Assembly (NCBI RefSeq): GCF_030063355.1
Contig: NZ_JASISZ010000002.1
Location: 181,220-245,219, forward strand
Direction of reading: 5' to 3'
Source: Streptomyces sp. PH10-H1
GTDB lineage: Bacteria > Actinomycetota > Actinomycetes > Streptomycetales > Streptomycetaceae
DNA length: 64,000 bases
How positions within the stretch are numbered: the stretch's first letter is position 1; each line of letters begins with the position of its first letter. Position numbers and translations under genes: made by a program. The notes beneath the pieces were generated by a model. That model saw nothing but the letters and a program-made list of their open reading frames with translations, searched no databases and was not told where the DNA came from. Of this stretch, positions 25,625 through 36,669 are shown one piece after another.

Positions 25625-26410
25625 ATGGCTGTACCTACCGTCCGCAACGTCAAAGCCGCAGGAGTCGCGGCCGTCGCCGCCGCGGTGCTCGCGATGACTG
25701 CGGCCGGGTGCGGGTCCTCGGGATCCGGTTCCGGGTCCGGCTCAGGGTCCGATTCGGCCGCGTCGTCGAAGGCCGGGGCCGGTGCCGGCGCCGCCAAGAG
25801 CGGCAGCGCCAAGGGCGCGGCCGACGCGGCGACGCTGTCCCAACTCCCCGCGCGGATGGCGGCGGACGGTACGTCGATCGTCGTCGGCGACGCGAAGGCG
25901 CCGAACACGGTGAAGGTCTACGAGGACCCGCGCTGCCCCTACTGCAAGCACTTCGAACAGGCCAGCGGCCCGGTGCTCGCGCAGCTGGTGAAGGACGGGA
26001 AGGTCAAGGTCGAGTACACGATCGCGTCCTTCCTCGACGCGAACTTCGGCGGCAGCAGCTCGGTGAGGGCGGCGAACGCGATGCGTGCGGCGGTCGAGGC
26101 CGGGAAGTTCGCCGAGTTCCACTCCGCGGTCTTCGCGAACCAGCCCGAGGAGCCGGCGGACGGTCTCACCGACGCCTTCCTGCTCAAGATCGCCGACACG
26201 GTGAAGGGCCTGAACACCACCGCCTTCCAGAAGGCGGTCAAGGACGAGACCCACAAGGACTGGGTGACCAGGTCCGAGAAGGTCTTCGCGGCCTCCGGAT
26301 CGCAGGGCACGCCGACGGTCCTGGTGAACGGCAAGAAGGTCACCCCGGAAAACGCCAAGTACGACGCGGCCGCGTTCGCGAAGGCGCTCAAGGGGCTCGG
26401 CGTCAACTGA
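25625..26410 (+). CDS. DsbA-like thioredoxin-fold lipoprotein
   Basis: A 261-residue protein from ATG 25625, with AAGGAG 9 nt upstream. The leader ends in MTAAGC, a lipobox, so it is probably a membrane-anchored lipoprotein. A Gly/Ser and Ala/Lys linker follows (about 35-70). The DsbA/thioredoxin_4 fold has the active site CPYC in EDPRCPYCKHFE (about residue 105) and the cis-Pro loop GSQGTPTVLVNG near the end. It probably forms or isomerises disulfides in exported proteins. A bidirectional terminator follows. Confidence 0.88.
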   Translation: MAVPTVRNVKAAGVAAVAAAVLAMTAAGCGSSGSGSGSGSGSDSAASSKAGAGAGAAKSGSAKGAADAATLSQLPARMAADGTSIVVGDAKAPNTVKVYEDPRCPYCKHFEQASGPVLAQLVKDGKVKVEYTIASFLDANFGGSSSVRAANAMRAAVEAGKFAEFHSAVFANQPEEPADGLTDAFLLKIADTVKGLNTTAFQKAVKDETHKDWVTRSEKVFAASGSQGTPTVLVNGKKVTPENAKYDAAAFAKALKGLGVN

Positions 26411-26424
26411 GGCCCGACAACATC

Positions 26425-26467
26425 AACAGAGCGACGGCGCGCCCTCAGGGCATGCCGTCGCTCTGTT
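26425..26467. terminator. Bidirectional hairpin terminator
   Basis: A perfect 14-bp inverted repeat, 26425-26438 with 26454-26467, ending in TTT on the plus strand. It lies between the convergent thioredoxin-lipoprotein and Fe-S oxidoreductase genes. Confidence 0.88.
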
Positions 26468-26487
26468 TGTCCCAGCCGCGCCTGGCG

Positions 26488-28767
26488 TCAGGAAGTGTTG
26501 GCCGCACCCGCGGACTCGGCGGACTCCGCAGAATCGCCGGAGTCGTCCGCCACCGCGTCCGCCGGCGTCTTGACCGACTGCAGCAGCAGCTGCGAGACGT
26601 CCACGACCTGCAGTGTTTCCTTCGCCTTGCCGTCGTTCTTCTTGCCGTTGATCGAGTCGGAGAGCATCACCAGGCAGAACGGGCAGGCGGTGGAGACGAT
26701 GTCCGGGTTGAGGGACAGCGCCTCGTCCACGCGCTCGTTGTTGATGCGCTTGCCGATCCGCTCCTCCATCCACATGCGCGCGCCGCCGGCGCCGCAGCAG
26801 AAGCCGCGCTCCTTGTGCCGGTGCATCTCCTCGTTACGGAGCCCCGGCACCGCCTTGATGATGTCGCGCGGCGGTGTGTAGACCTTGTTGTGCCGACCCA
26901 GGTAGCAGGGGTCGTGGTACGTGATCAGGCCCTCGACCGGGGTGACGGGGACGAGCTTGCCCTCGTCGACCAGGTGCTGCAGCAGCTGCGTGTGGTGGAT
27001 GACCTCGTACTCGCCGCCGAGCTGCGGGTACTCGTTCGCGATGGTGTTGAAGCAGTGCGGGCAGGTCGCGACGATCTTCTTCTTGGCCTTCTCGACGACG
27101 ATGCCCTCCTCGGCATCCTCACCGAAGGCCATGTTGAGCATCTCGACGTTCTGCTGGCCGAGCTGCTGGAAGAGGAACTCGTTGCCGAGGCGGCGGGCGG
27201 AGTCGCCCGTGCAGTTCTCCTCGCCGCCCATGATGGCGAAGGAGACACCGGCGATGTGGAGAAGTTCGGCGAAGGCCTTGGTGGTCTTCTTGGCGCGGTC
27301 CTCCAGGGAGCCCGCGCAGCCGACCCAGTAGAGGTACTCGGTCTCGGAGAGATCCTCGATGTCCTGGCCCACGACCGGGACCTCGAAGTCGACTTCCTTG
27401 ACCCAGGCCAGCCGCTGCTTCTTCGCCAGGCCCCAGGGGTTGCCCTTCTTCTCCAGGTTCTTGAGCATCGTCCCGGCCTCGCTCGGGAACGCGGACTCGA
27501 TCATCACCTGGTAGCGGCGCATGTCGACGATGTGGTCGATGTGCTCGATGTCGACCGGGCACTGCTCGACGCAGGCGCCGCAGGTGGTGCACGACCAGAG
27601 GACGTCCGGGTCGATGACGCCGTTCTCCTCGGCGGTGCCGATCAGCGGGCGCTCGGCCTCGGCCAGGGCGGCGGCGGGTACGTTCGCCAGCTGCTCGGCG
27701 GTCGCGATCTCGTTGCCCTCGGCGTCCTTGCCGCCACCCGCGAGCAGGTACGGCGCCTTGGCGTGCGCGTGGTCGCGCAGCGACATGATGAGGAGCTTGG
27801 GGGAGAGCGGCTTGCCGGTGTTCCAGGCGGGGCACTGCGACTGGCAGCGGCCGCACTCCGTACACGTGGAGAAGTCGAGCAGGCCCTTCCAGGAGAAGTG
27901 CTCCACCTGCGAGACGCCGAACTGGTCGTCCTCGCCCGGGTCCTCGAAGTTGATCGGTACACCGGCCGACGCCATCGGCTGGAGCGCGCCGAGCGCGACC
28001 GCGCCGTCGGCGTTGCGCTTGAACCAGATGTTCGGGAAGCCGAGGAAGCGGTGCCAGGCGACACCCATGTTGGTGTTGAGCGAGACCGTGATCACCCAGA
28101 TCAGCGACACGCCGATCTTGATCATCGCGGTGAGGTAGATCAGGTTCTGGAGCGTGGCGGTGCTCAGGCCCTTGAAGGCGAGGACGAGCGGATACGAGAC
28201 GAAGTACGACGCCTCGTAGTGCTCGACGTGGTGAATGGCCCCTTCGAGGCCGCGCAGGGTCAGGATCGCCAGGCCGATGGTGAGGATGACGTACTCGACG
28301 AAGTACGCCTGCCACGCCTTGGAGCCCGCGAAGCGGGACTTGCGGCCCGCGCGGGAGGGCAGGCTGAGGAGCCGGATCGCCATCAGGACGAGGATGCCGA
28401 GGACCGTCATCAGGCCGATGAACTCGATGTACAGCTCGAACGGCAGGAAGGTACCGATCAACGGCAGCGTCCAGTCCGCCTGGAACAGCTGCCCGTACGC
28501 CTGCGCCAGGGTCGGCGGCAGCGTCAGGAAGCCGATCGCGACGAACCAGTGCGCGAAGCCGACGATGCCCCAGCGGTTCATGCGTGTGTGGCCCAGGAAT
28601 TCCCTGGCCAGCGTGATCGAGCGCTGCTTGGGGTCGTCGGTGCGGCTGCCGGCCGGGACGGGCTGGCCGAGCTTCACGTACCGGTAGATCTGCGCGACGG
28701 CGCGGCTGATGAGCGCAACGCCGACCGCGGTGAGGACCAGCGACACAATGATCGCGGCGAGTTGCAT
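26488..28767 (-). CDS. Membrane Fe-S oxidoreductase (EtfD-like)
   Basis: A 759-residue protein. The N-terminal 270 residues hold six or so membrane helices of the cytochrome b/NarI-like type. Two [4Fe-4S] ferredoxin motifs follow: CTECGRCQSQCP and CTTCGACVEQCP. Two heterodisulfide-reductase CCG-type domains come last, with HDPCYLGRHN and GFCCGAGG. This is the architecture of mycobacterial EtfD, which passes electrons from ETF (beta-oxidation) to the quinone pool. The C-terminal 35 residues are an acidic Ala/Ser tail. The gene is monocistronic, with a possible operator at 28847. EtfD identity is inferred from architecture. Confidence 0.85.
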   Translation of the reverse strand: MQLAAIIVSLVLTAVGVALISRAVAQIYRYVKLGQPVPAGSRTDDPKQRSITLAREFLGHTRMNRWGIVGFAHWFVAIGFLTLPPTLAQAYGQLFQADWTLPLIGTFLPFELYIEFIGLMTVLGILVLMAIRLLSLPSRAGRKSRFAGSKAWQAYFVEYVILTIGLAILTLRGLEGAIHHVEHYEASYFVSYPLVLAFKGLSTATLQNLIYLTAMIKIGVSLIWVITVSLNTNMGVAWHRFLGFPNIWFKRNADGAVALGALQPMASAGVPINFEDPGEDDQFGVSQVEHFSWKGLLDFSTCTECGRCQSQCPAWNTGKPLSPKLLIMSLRDHAHAKAPYLLAGGGKDAEGNEIATAEQLANVPAAALAEAERPLIGTAEENGVIDPDVLWSCTTCGACVEQCPVDIEHIDHIVDMRRYQVMIESAFPSEAGTMLKNLEKKGNPWGLAKKQRLAWVKEVDFEVPVVGQDIEDLSETEYLYWVGCAGSLEDRAKKTTKAFAELLHIAGVSFAIMGGEENCTGDSARRLGNEFLFQQLGQQNVEMLNMAFGEDAEEGIVVEKAKKKIVATCPHCFNTIANEYPQLGGEYEVIHHTQLLQHLVDEGKLVPVTPVEGLITYHDPCYLGRHNKVYTPPRDIIKAVPGLRNEEMHRHKERGFCCGAGGARMWMEERIGKRINNERVDEALSLNPDIVSTACPFCLVMLSDSINGKKNDGKAKETLQVVDVSQLLLQSVKTPADAVADDSGDSAESAESAGAANTS

Positions 28768-28846
28768 GGAGGGCTCCTCGGGCCTGCGCGGGCGTACTGG
28801 GCGAACCGGGCGTACTGCGTGGCTCGGAACGGGACCCGAGCCTGGA

Positions 28847-28860
28847 TTACTACGCGGTAA
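28847..28860. promoter_or_regulatory. Operator candidate upstream of Fe-S oxidoreductase
   Basis: TTACTACGCGGTAA, a near-palindrome, lies about 80 bp upstream of the start codon. It resembles the TTACT-N4-AGTAA type of site used by TetR-like fatty-acid-degradation regulators in actinobacteria, with one mismatch in the right half. The link to such a regulator is inferred. Confidence 0.4.
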
Positions 28861-28867
28861 CTTAAGT

Positions 28868-29043
28868 GGTCTTCGCTGAGATTACCCGGGATCGATGGCC
28901 CCATACAGCCGCCCAGCCGGTGATCTGTGTCGCTGGCCGCACGACTGATCCGCATCTGTTCGTAGGAAATAAGACTATAGACGCGCAAAACGTCAGCAAT
29001 ACGGCAATGACTGTCTCGCGATAAGAGGTTCGGGCCCGACCTG
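28868..29043. other. Intergenic region upstream of LCP relic
   Basis: About 175 bp without a gene. AT-richer around 28960-29010. It may hold the promoter of the divergent Fe-S oxidoreductase gene. Confidence 0.3.
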
Positions 29044-29280
29044 ATGGTGAGGATCCCCAGCTGCCGGCGGCCGGACGGCAGTACGAGTCCGGCGCGGTAC
29101 CAGCAGTTCCACCGGGCCTTCAGGGCCGGCGGAACGGGCTGCACGATCCGCACCTTCGAGGCGCTCACCGGCATCCGGGTCGACCATCACTTGGTGCTGG
29201 ACTCGAAGGGCTTCAAGGGCTTCGCGGACTTCAAGGACTTCAAGGACTTCAAGGACTTCAAGGACTTCAAGGGGTCGGCC
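29044..29280 (+). pseudogene. Relic of a LytR-CpsA-Psr (LCP) family protein
   Basis: The translation MVRIPSCRRPDGSTSPARYQ, followed by GGTGCTIRTFEALTGIRVDH, matches the middle of LCP domains, the enzymes that ligate glycopolymers to peptidoglycan. The catalytic N-terminal portion, the membrane anchor and everything after HHLVLDSKGFKGF are absent. The 3' end runs into a tandem 9-bp repeat. With no start and no C-terminal domain it is a non-functional remnant. Confidence 0.65.
29226..29270 (+). repeat. Five tandem copies of a 9-bp repeat
   Basis: The unit GGACTTCAA occurs five times without a break, encoding Phe-Lys-Asp in the LCP relic's frame. It directly follows the LCP-derived sequence. 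Slippage at GGCTTCAAGG-like sequence in the original gene is a plausible origin. Confidence 0.9.
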
Positions 29281-29512
29281 GGCGTGCGGCGGCACGAGGT
29301 CCTGGGCTCGCTGGTTCCCAGGCATGCGCTTTCTGACCGTGCCGCGCCATCTGTCCCCGGCTGACGCGTCTCCGGGCCGACGCGCTGTTCCGCGCATTGC
29401 GCGAGGATCGATATTGACGCAGATGTTGACGCAGATATTGACGACCGCCCTCCCCTATCGGCGCAGGTCACAGCGTTTCCGTCGACGCTGTGAGTGATCG
29501 AACGGCCGAAGA
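29281..29512. other. Intergenic region upstream of dnaK
   Basis: No credible gene. It lies between the LCP relic and the HspR-controlled dnaK promoter. Confidence 0.35.
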
Positions 29513-29533
29513 GTTGAGTCCCCTCCACTCAGC
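29513..29533 (+). promoter_or_regulatory. HspR-binding site (HAIR), distal dnaK box
   Basis: GTTGAGT and ACTCAGC are separated by 7 bp, close to the HAIR consensus CTTGAGT-N7-ACTCAAG. It lies just upstream of a TTGACA at 29538-29543 that is a likely -35 element. Repression by HspR is established for this consensus in Streptomyces; its use here is inferred. Confidence 0.7.
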
Positions 29534-29559
29534 TCTGTTGACAGGTTTCGCCCTCGTGA

Positions 29560-32108
<2,549 letters not shown>

Positions 32109-32138
32109 CGCGACACACGGGAAGGAGGGACGTCGAGG

Positions 32139-33338
32139 ATGAGCATCAGCAGGGACTTGTACGAGAAGGACCTCTACAAGGTTCTCGGCGTTCCGAAGGA
32201 CGCCACCGAGGCGGAGATCAAGAAGGCGTACCGGAAGCTCGCCCGCGAGTTCCACCCGGACGCCAACAAGGGCGACGCCAAGGCCGAGGAGCGCTTCAAG
32301 GAGATTTCCGAGGCCAACGACGTCCTGTCCGACCCCAAGCGGCGCAAGGAGTATGACGAGGGCCGCGCGCTGTTCGGCAACGGCGGACTGCGCAGCCCCG
32401 GTGGCGGCGCGGCGGGCCAGGGCGGCTTCGGCTTCGACCTGGGCGACCTCTTCGGCGGCGCCCAGGGCGGCGGCGGGCAGAGCGGCCAGGCCGGCGGCTT
32501 CGGCGGCGGCCTCGGTGATGTCTTCGGTGGCCTGTTCAACCGGGGCGCCGGCGGCACCGGCACCCGCGTCCAGCCGCGCCGCGGCCAGGACATCGAGTCC
32601 GAGGTGACGCTCAGCTTCACCGAGGCGGTGGACGGGGCCACGGTCCCGCTCCGGATGTCCAGCCAGGCGCCGTGCAAGGTCTGTTCCGGCACCGGCGACA
32701 AGAACGGCACCCCCCGGGTCTGCCCGACCTGCGTCGGCACCGGCCAGGTGTCGCGCGGTGGCGGTGGCGGCTTCTCCCTCACCGACCCTTGCGTGGACTG
32801 CAAGGGCCGCGGGCTCATCGCCCAGGACCCCTGCGACGTCTGCAAGGGCAGCGGGCGCGCCCGCAGCTCCCGGACCATGCAGGTCAGGATTCCGGCGGGT
32901 GTCACCGACAACCAGCGGATCCGGCTGCGCGGCAAGGGAGCGCCGGGCGAGCGCGGCGGTCCGGCCGGCGATCTCTATGTCGTCGTCCATGTCGACAAGC
33001 ACCCCGTGTTCGGACGCAAGGACGACAACCTCACCGTCACCGTGCCGGTCTCCTACCCGGAGGCGGCGCTCGGCGGCGAGATCAAGGTACCGACGCTCGG
33101 CGGCCCGCCCGTCACCCTCAAGCTGCCCCCGGGCACGCCGAACGGGCGTACGCTGCGGGCCCGCGGCAAGGGCGCGCTCCGCAAGGACGGCAGCCACGGT
33201 GACCTGCTGGTCACCGTAGAGGTCGCAGTACCGGAGAAGATCGAGGGCAAGGCGCTCGACGCGCTCGAGTCCTACCGGGAGGCCACAGCGGATTTCGATC
33301 CGCGGGCAGAGCTCTTCAAGGCCGCGAAGGGAGCATGA
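32139..33338 (+). CDS. dnaJ: Chaperone DnaJ (DnaJ1 type)
   Basis: A 399-residue protein with GGAAGGAGG upstream. The J domain is at 10-72, with HPD in AREFHPDANKG. A long Gly/Phe-rich region follows (about 85-150). Four zinc-finger repeats (CKVCSGTGDK, CPTCVGTGQV, CVDCKGRGLI and CDVCKGSGRA) lie at about 180-250. The substrate-binding C-terminal domains follow. It stimulates DnaK ATPase and delivers substrate. It lies 30 nt after grpE and directly before hspR, as in S. coelicolor. Confidence 0.97.
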   Translation: MSISRDLYEKDLYKVLGVPKDATEAEIKKAYRKLAREFHPDANKGDAKAEERFKEISEANDVLSDPKRRKEYDEGRALFGNGGLRSPGGGAAGQGGFGFDLGDLFGGAQGGGGQSGQAGGFGGGLGDVFGGLFNRGAGGTGTRVQPRRGQDIESEVTLSFTEAVDGATVPLRMSSQAPCKVCSGTGDKNGTPRVCPTCVGTGQVSRGGGGGFSLTDPCVDCKGRGLIAQDPCDVCKGSGRARSSRTMQVRIPAGVTDNQRIRLRGKGAPGERGGPAGDLYVVVHVDKHPVFGRKDDNLTVTVPVSYPEAALGGEIKVPTLGGPPVTLKLPPGTPNGRTLRARGKGALRKDGSHGDLLVTVEVAVPEKIEGKALDALESYREATADFDPRAELFKAAKGA

Positions 33339-33339
33339 G

Positions 33340-33810
33340 ATGGACGGCGTGCGCGGCAGTGGCCGGATGCGCCCCCATAATTCTGTGGGGCCGTTCCAGC
33401 TGACCGAGGAATCCCCGGTCTACGTCATCTCGGTGGCGGCTCAGCTCTCCGGGCTGCACCCGCAGACGCTGCGCCAGTACGACCGTCTCGGCCTGGTCTC
33501 CCCCGACCGCACCGCCGGCCGCGGCCGCCGCTACTCGGCCCGCGACATCGAGCTGCTCCGCGAGGTGCAGCGGCTGTCGCAGGACGAAGGCATCAACCTC
33601 GCCGGCATCAAGCGCATCATCGAGCTGGAGAACCAGGTGGCAGCGCTGCAGGCGCGCGTCGCCGAACTGGCGGCTGCCGCCGAAGGCATGTCGGCCGTCA
33701 TCCAGCAGCGCGAGGCGGCCGTCCACGCCTCGTACCGCCGCGACCTGGTCCCGTACCAGGAGCACCAGACCACCGCCCTGGTCGTCTGGCGCCCGAAGCG
33801 GGACGGCTGA
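33340..33810 (+). CDS. hspR: HspR, MerR-type heat-shock repressor
   Basis: A 156-residue protein one base after the dnaJ stop. The MerR winged helix-turn-helix spans about 28-95 (YVISVAAQLSGLHPQTLRQY, then LVSPDRTAGRGRRYSARDIE). A coiled coil for dimerisation follows (about 93-120). It represses dnaK and clpB by binding HAIR boxes, several of which occur in this window. DnaK helps it as co-repressor, giving negative feedback. Confidence 0.96.
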   Translation: MDGVRGSGRMRPHNSVGPFQLTEESPVYVISVAAQLSGLHPQTLRQYDRLGLVSPDRTAGRGRRYSARDIELLREVQRLSQDEGINLAGIKRIIELENQVAALQARVAELAAAAEGMSAVIQQREAAVHASYRRDLVPYQEHQTTALVVWRPKRDG

Positions 33811-33845
33811 GCGCCGCGGCTGAGCGGTAACTGCTTACGCGTACG

Positions 33846-33874
33846 GGCCCGGCACCCTCCAGGGGTGCCGGGCC
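33846..33874 (+). terminator. Terminator of the dnaK operon
   Basis: A perfect 12-bp inverted repeat (33846-33857 with 33863-33874, 5-nt loop), followed by TT, about 35 nt after the hspR stop. Confidence 0.88.
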
Positions 33875-33941
33875 TTCGTGCGCCCCGGCCGCCGGAAAAA
33901 TCGGACGACACGTCCGGACCCGGCTGTTAGCTTCAGACACC

Positions 33942-34469
33942 ATGGAACCGCTCGTCGAACAGCAGATCCGTGCCTCCTTCGTGAACTGTTCCAAGGGAGA
34001 AGCACGCCGCCTCAACCTGCCCAGGAACTTCGCCGACCTGCCCTGGGCAGACCTCGATTTCCTGGGCTGGCGCGATCCCGGAGCCCCCGACCGCGGCTAC
34101 CTGGTGGCGCCCTCGCGGGGGGAGCTCACCGGCATCACCCTGCGCATCGCCCCGGGCGCGCGCCGGAATCTGCTGCGCACCAGCCTGTGCTCGATCTGTG
34201 TCACCTCGCACGCCAGCGGTGGCGTCGACCTCCTCGTCGCCCCGAAGGCCGGCCCTGCGGGCCGCAACGGGAACACGATCGGCACGTATATGTGCGCGGA
34301 TCTCGGGTGTTCGCTCTACGTCCGGGGCAAGAAGAAGACGGCGCTCGCCCAGCGGTTCGAGGAGTCCCTCACCCTGGAGGAGCAGATCGCCAGGGCGGTG
34401 CGGAACCTCGATGTGTTCCTCGGCAAGGTCATCGCGGACGACGACGCGGAAGCCGGCGTGGCGCTGTAG
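33942..34469 (+). CDS. FBP-domain protein (FusB/elongation factor G-binding type zinc finger)
   Basis: A 175-residue protein. The C-terminal half has a treble-clef zinc site with CSICVTSH (about 87-94) and CADLGCSLYVRGKKK (about 125-140), characteristic of the FusB-like EF-G-binding domain. The N-terminal part (about 20-60) includes LNLPRNFADLPWADLDFLGW. Staphylococcal FusB frees EF-G from the ribosome and gives fusidic-acid resistance; streptomycete homologues have no proven role. The gene stands alone after the dnaK operon. Confidence 0.85.
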   Translation: MEPLVEQQIRASFVNCSKGEARRLNLPRNFADLPWADLDFLGWRDPGAPDRGYLVAPSRGELTGITLRIAPGARRNLLRTSLCSICVTSHASGGVDLLVAPKAGPAGRNGNTIGTYMCADLGCSLYVRGKKKTALAQRFEESLTLEEQIARAVRNLDVFLGKVIADDDAEAGVAL

Positions 34470-34478
34470 CGCGCGGGT

Positions 34479-34898
34479 TCATACGGTGGCCGGAGGGCCG
34501 CCCAGCTCGAACCACACCGACTTCCCAGGCCTGGGCCCGTGCCGGCACACTCCCCACGCTGTCGCGCACAGGCTGAGCAGCGGCAGTCCACGGCCGTGTT
34601 CCTCGTCCGCCCCGGGCCGCGGATGCACGCTGGGCACCCCCGGCGCGTCATCGCTCACCAGCACACGCAGAGCGCCGGGCCGTTCGCACGCGGCGAAGAG
34701 GGTCAGCCGGGAGTGGGTGCCGGCCCGATGGCAGGCGTTCACGGCGTTCGTGACCACTTCGGACGTCAGCAGTAACGCGGTATCTGCGAGCGCGCCACCG
34801 CCGGTAGCGGTGAGCAGCGTACGGACGCCCTCGCGGGCGGAGCGGACCCATACGGGGTCGGGCGGGAAGACGAGCGAGAAGTCGGTTCCTGTCGTCAT
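34479..34898 (-). CDS. ATP-binding regulatory protein (HATPase_c_2, anti-sigma-like)
   Basis: A 139-residue single-domain GHKL ATPase: LLLTSEVVTNAVNACHRAG carries the N-box Asn, then VLVSDDAPGVP is the G1-like motif and GRGLPLLSLCATAWGV the G2 region. In Streptomyces, genes of this type sit next to XRE/DUF5753 and DUF397 genes and modulate development or antibiotic production. Here it diverges from such a pair (35136 and 36029). It may act as a kinase or anti-sigma partner. Confidence 0.85.
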   Translation of the reverse strand: MTTGTDFSLVFPPDPVWVRSAREGVRTLLTATGGGALADTALLLTSEVVTNAVNACHRAGTHSRLTLFAACERPGALRVLVSDDAPGVPSVHPRPGADEEHGRGLPLLSLCATAWGVCRHGPRPGKSVWFELGGPPATV

Positions 34899-35135
34899 GA
34901 GTTCGCGCCTCCATGGGCGGCGGCTCGCTGATACGCAGTGGCAATGCCGGTCCGACTCCGTCGGCTCCGGTGCGCTTCCGCTTCCAGCGCGGTGGATGGG
35001 TGCCTACGACGGTAGGGAACGGTCTTTTGTTGTTGCAACCGTTTCCGCATATTCCGACCCGCATGGGTGACGGGTGAACAAGTATGTGGACCACGGGAGT
35101 TGATCGCGGCAGACTCCGGGACAAGGAGGTCCCAC

Positions 35136-36017
35136 ATGCCGCCCAGAAGTGAGCCCAGCGAACGGCAGCGCCGACTCGGCGCCGAGCTGCGCAAACTGCG
35201 GAACCGCGCCGGGCTGTCCGGAGACCGGGCCGGGGCCCTGCTCGATGCCGACCGCACCCGGATCAGCAACATCGAGGCGGGGCGCGTGGACGTATCCCGC
35301 AATCGCCTCTACATGCTGTTGCGCGAGTACGGATGCCCGCCCGGCCCCCTGTTCGACGCGCTGATGGAGATGGCCCAGGAGCGGGGAAAGGGCTGGTGGG
35401 ATGAGTACCGGGATGTGATGGGACGCAACGCCCTCGACCTGGCCGAGCTGGAGTCGCGTTCCAGGGTGGTGCGGATCCACGAGCCGCTCTTCATTCCCGG
35501 CATGCTGCAAACTGCCGACTACGCACGCGAGGTGATCGCGGCGACGGAGCCCGACCCGGAACGGGTCGAGCGCTACGCGCAGTTCAGGCTCGCCAGGCAG
35601 CAGATCCTCACGGGCGGCTCCCCGCCCGCCTATCACGCGGTGATCTACGAGGCGGCCCTGCGTGTCGAGGTCGGCGGCACCCGGATCATGCGCAAGCAGT
35701 TGCTCCGGCTGATGGAGATCGCACGACTGCCTCACGTCACGCTGCAGGTCTTCCCCTTCGCGAGAGGGGCCTACGCCGGATTCGCCCGCCCGTTCATCCT
35801 CTTCGAGGGCTCCGTGCCGGAGCTGGGAACCGTCTATCGGGAGAACCCGATGAGCGCCGCGTTCGTTGGAGTTGGCGAACAACTCGACGATTACGCCAAG
35901 ATGTTCGAACGACTGACCGAGTTGGCGCTGGCGCCGGTGGACCCGCAAGCCGCGCCCGAGTCCCATGAGGGCCGGGACTCCCTCAGCCTCATTCAGCACA
36001 TCATGTACAACCTGTGA
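35136..36017 (+). CDS. XRE-type regulator with DUF5753 domain
   Basis: A 293-residue protein from ATG 35136, with AAGGAGG 8 nt upstream (the longer frame from 35067 lacks this site). The HTH_31 domain is at about 10-65 (LRKLRNRAGLSGDRAGALLD to VSRNRLYMLL). The DUF5753 domain follows (about 95-270), including RIHEPLFIPGMLQTADYAR and HVTLQVFPFARGAY. It belongs to the large Streptomyces WhiJ/AbaA-type family and probably works with the DUF397 protein it overlaps (GTGAG) and the divergent ATPase. Confidence 0.9.
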   Translation: MPPRSEPSERQRRLGAELRKLRNRAGLSGDRAGALLDADRTRISNIEAGRVDVSRNRLYMLLREYGCPPGPLFDALMEMAQERGKGWWDEYRDVMGRNALDLAELESRSRVVRIHEPLFIPGMLQTADYAREVIAATEPDPERVERYAQFRLARQQILTGGSPPAYHAVIYEAALRVEVGGTRIMRKQLLRLMEIARLPHVTLQVFPFARGAYAGFARPFILFEGSVPELGTVYRENPMSAAFVGVGEQLDDYAKMFERLTELALAPVDPQAAPESHEGRDSLSLIQHIMYNL

Positions 36018-36028
36018 GAAGGAGCCAG

Positions 36029-36229
36029 ATGTCCCAGCTCGTGTGGCAGAAGTCCTCGTTCAGCAGCGGCGGTCAGGGCGAATGCGTCGAGGTGGCCACC
36101 GGGTCGGCCGGGCTCGTCCACCTCCGTGAAAGCGACGACCCCGTCGTCATCGTGACCACCACCCCCGCCGCGCTCCGCGCACTGCTGCGCGCGACGAAGG
36201 CGGGGGCGTTCGACCGGCTCGGTCGCTGA
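36029..36229 (+). CDS. DUF397 small regulatory protein
   Basis: A 66-residue protein from ATG 36029, with GAAGGAG just upstream; GTG 36014 is possible but poorer. The typical DUF397 signature is present: LVWQKSSFSSGGQGECVEVA, then HLRESDDP and the C-terminal LRALLRATKAGAFD. DUF397 proteins are encoded with XRE/DUF5753 regulators and probably bind or antagonise them. It follows that gene immediately. Confidence 0.88.
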   Translation: MSQLVWQKSSFSSGGQGECVEVATGSAGLVHLRESDDPVVIVTTTPAALRALLRATKAGAFDRLGR

Positions 36230-36240
36230 GGACGGCAACC

Positions 36241-36645
36241 TCAGGCGTTGCCCATGGCATGGGTGAGCGTGATCTCGATGACGACGCGGTCGGGGTTGGG
36301 GGCGGGTGTGCGCCCGTAGCGCTCCGCGTAGCGGCGGACGGCCTCGGCGACCGCCCCGGGGTCGGAGCTGACGGTCGCGACGCCTTCCAGGGTGGCCCAG
36401 CGGCGTCTGTCGACCTGGCAGACGGCCACGCGGGCGCCGTCCGGGCCGGCGGCCACGACGTTTGCGATCTTGCGGCTCGCCTTGTTGGCGATGACGCGGG
36501 CGAGGCCGGCCTCGGGGTCGTACGTAACACCCACCGCCACGACGTGCGGGGTGCCGTCGGCGCGTGGTGTCGTGAGGGAGCACACGTGGTTCTCGCGCCA
36601 GAAGGACAGGTACCCGGGTTCCGGGTTGCGTAGGTCTCGGGCCAT
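36241..36645 (-). CDS. Pyridoxamine 5'-phosphate oxidase-fold (F420/FMN-type) protein
   Basis: A 134-residue protein from ATG 36645 (another ATG at 36681 adds 12 residues but lies inside the HspR box). The PNPOx-like split barrel is recognised from FWRENHVCSLTTPRADGTPH, VGVTYDPEAGLARVIAN and CQVDRRRWATLEGVATVSSD. Such proteins bind F420, FMN or haem and reduce small molecules. It diverges from clpB and the HAIR box lies at its 5' end, so it may also respond to heat. The substrate is unknown. Confidence 0.82.
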   Translation of the reverse strand: MARDLRNPEPGYLSFWRENHVCSLTTPRADGTPHVVAVGVTYDPEAGLARVIANKASRKIANVVAAGPDGARVAVCQVDRRRWATLEGVATVSSDPGAVAEAVRRYAERYGRTPAPNPDRVVIEITLTHAMGNA

Positions 36646-36669
36646 GGGAATGCACGCTACCGTTCCAGG

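Noticed and set aside
25708..28860. Open frame of 1,050 codons on the plus strand spanning two genes
   Set aside because: It crosses a terminator and runs against the EtfD-like gene; the product is a repetitive Arg/Leu/Asp-rich sequence with no motif.
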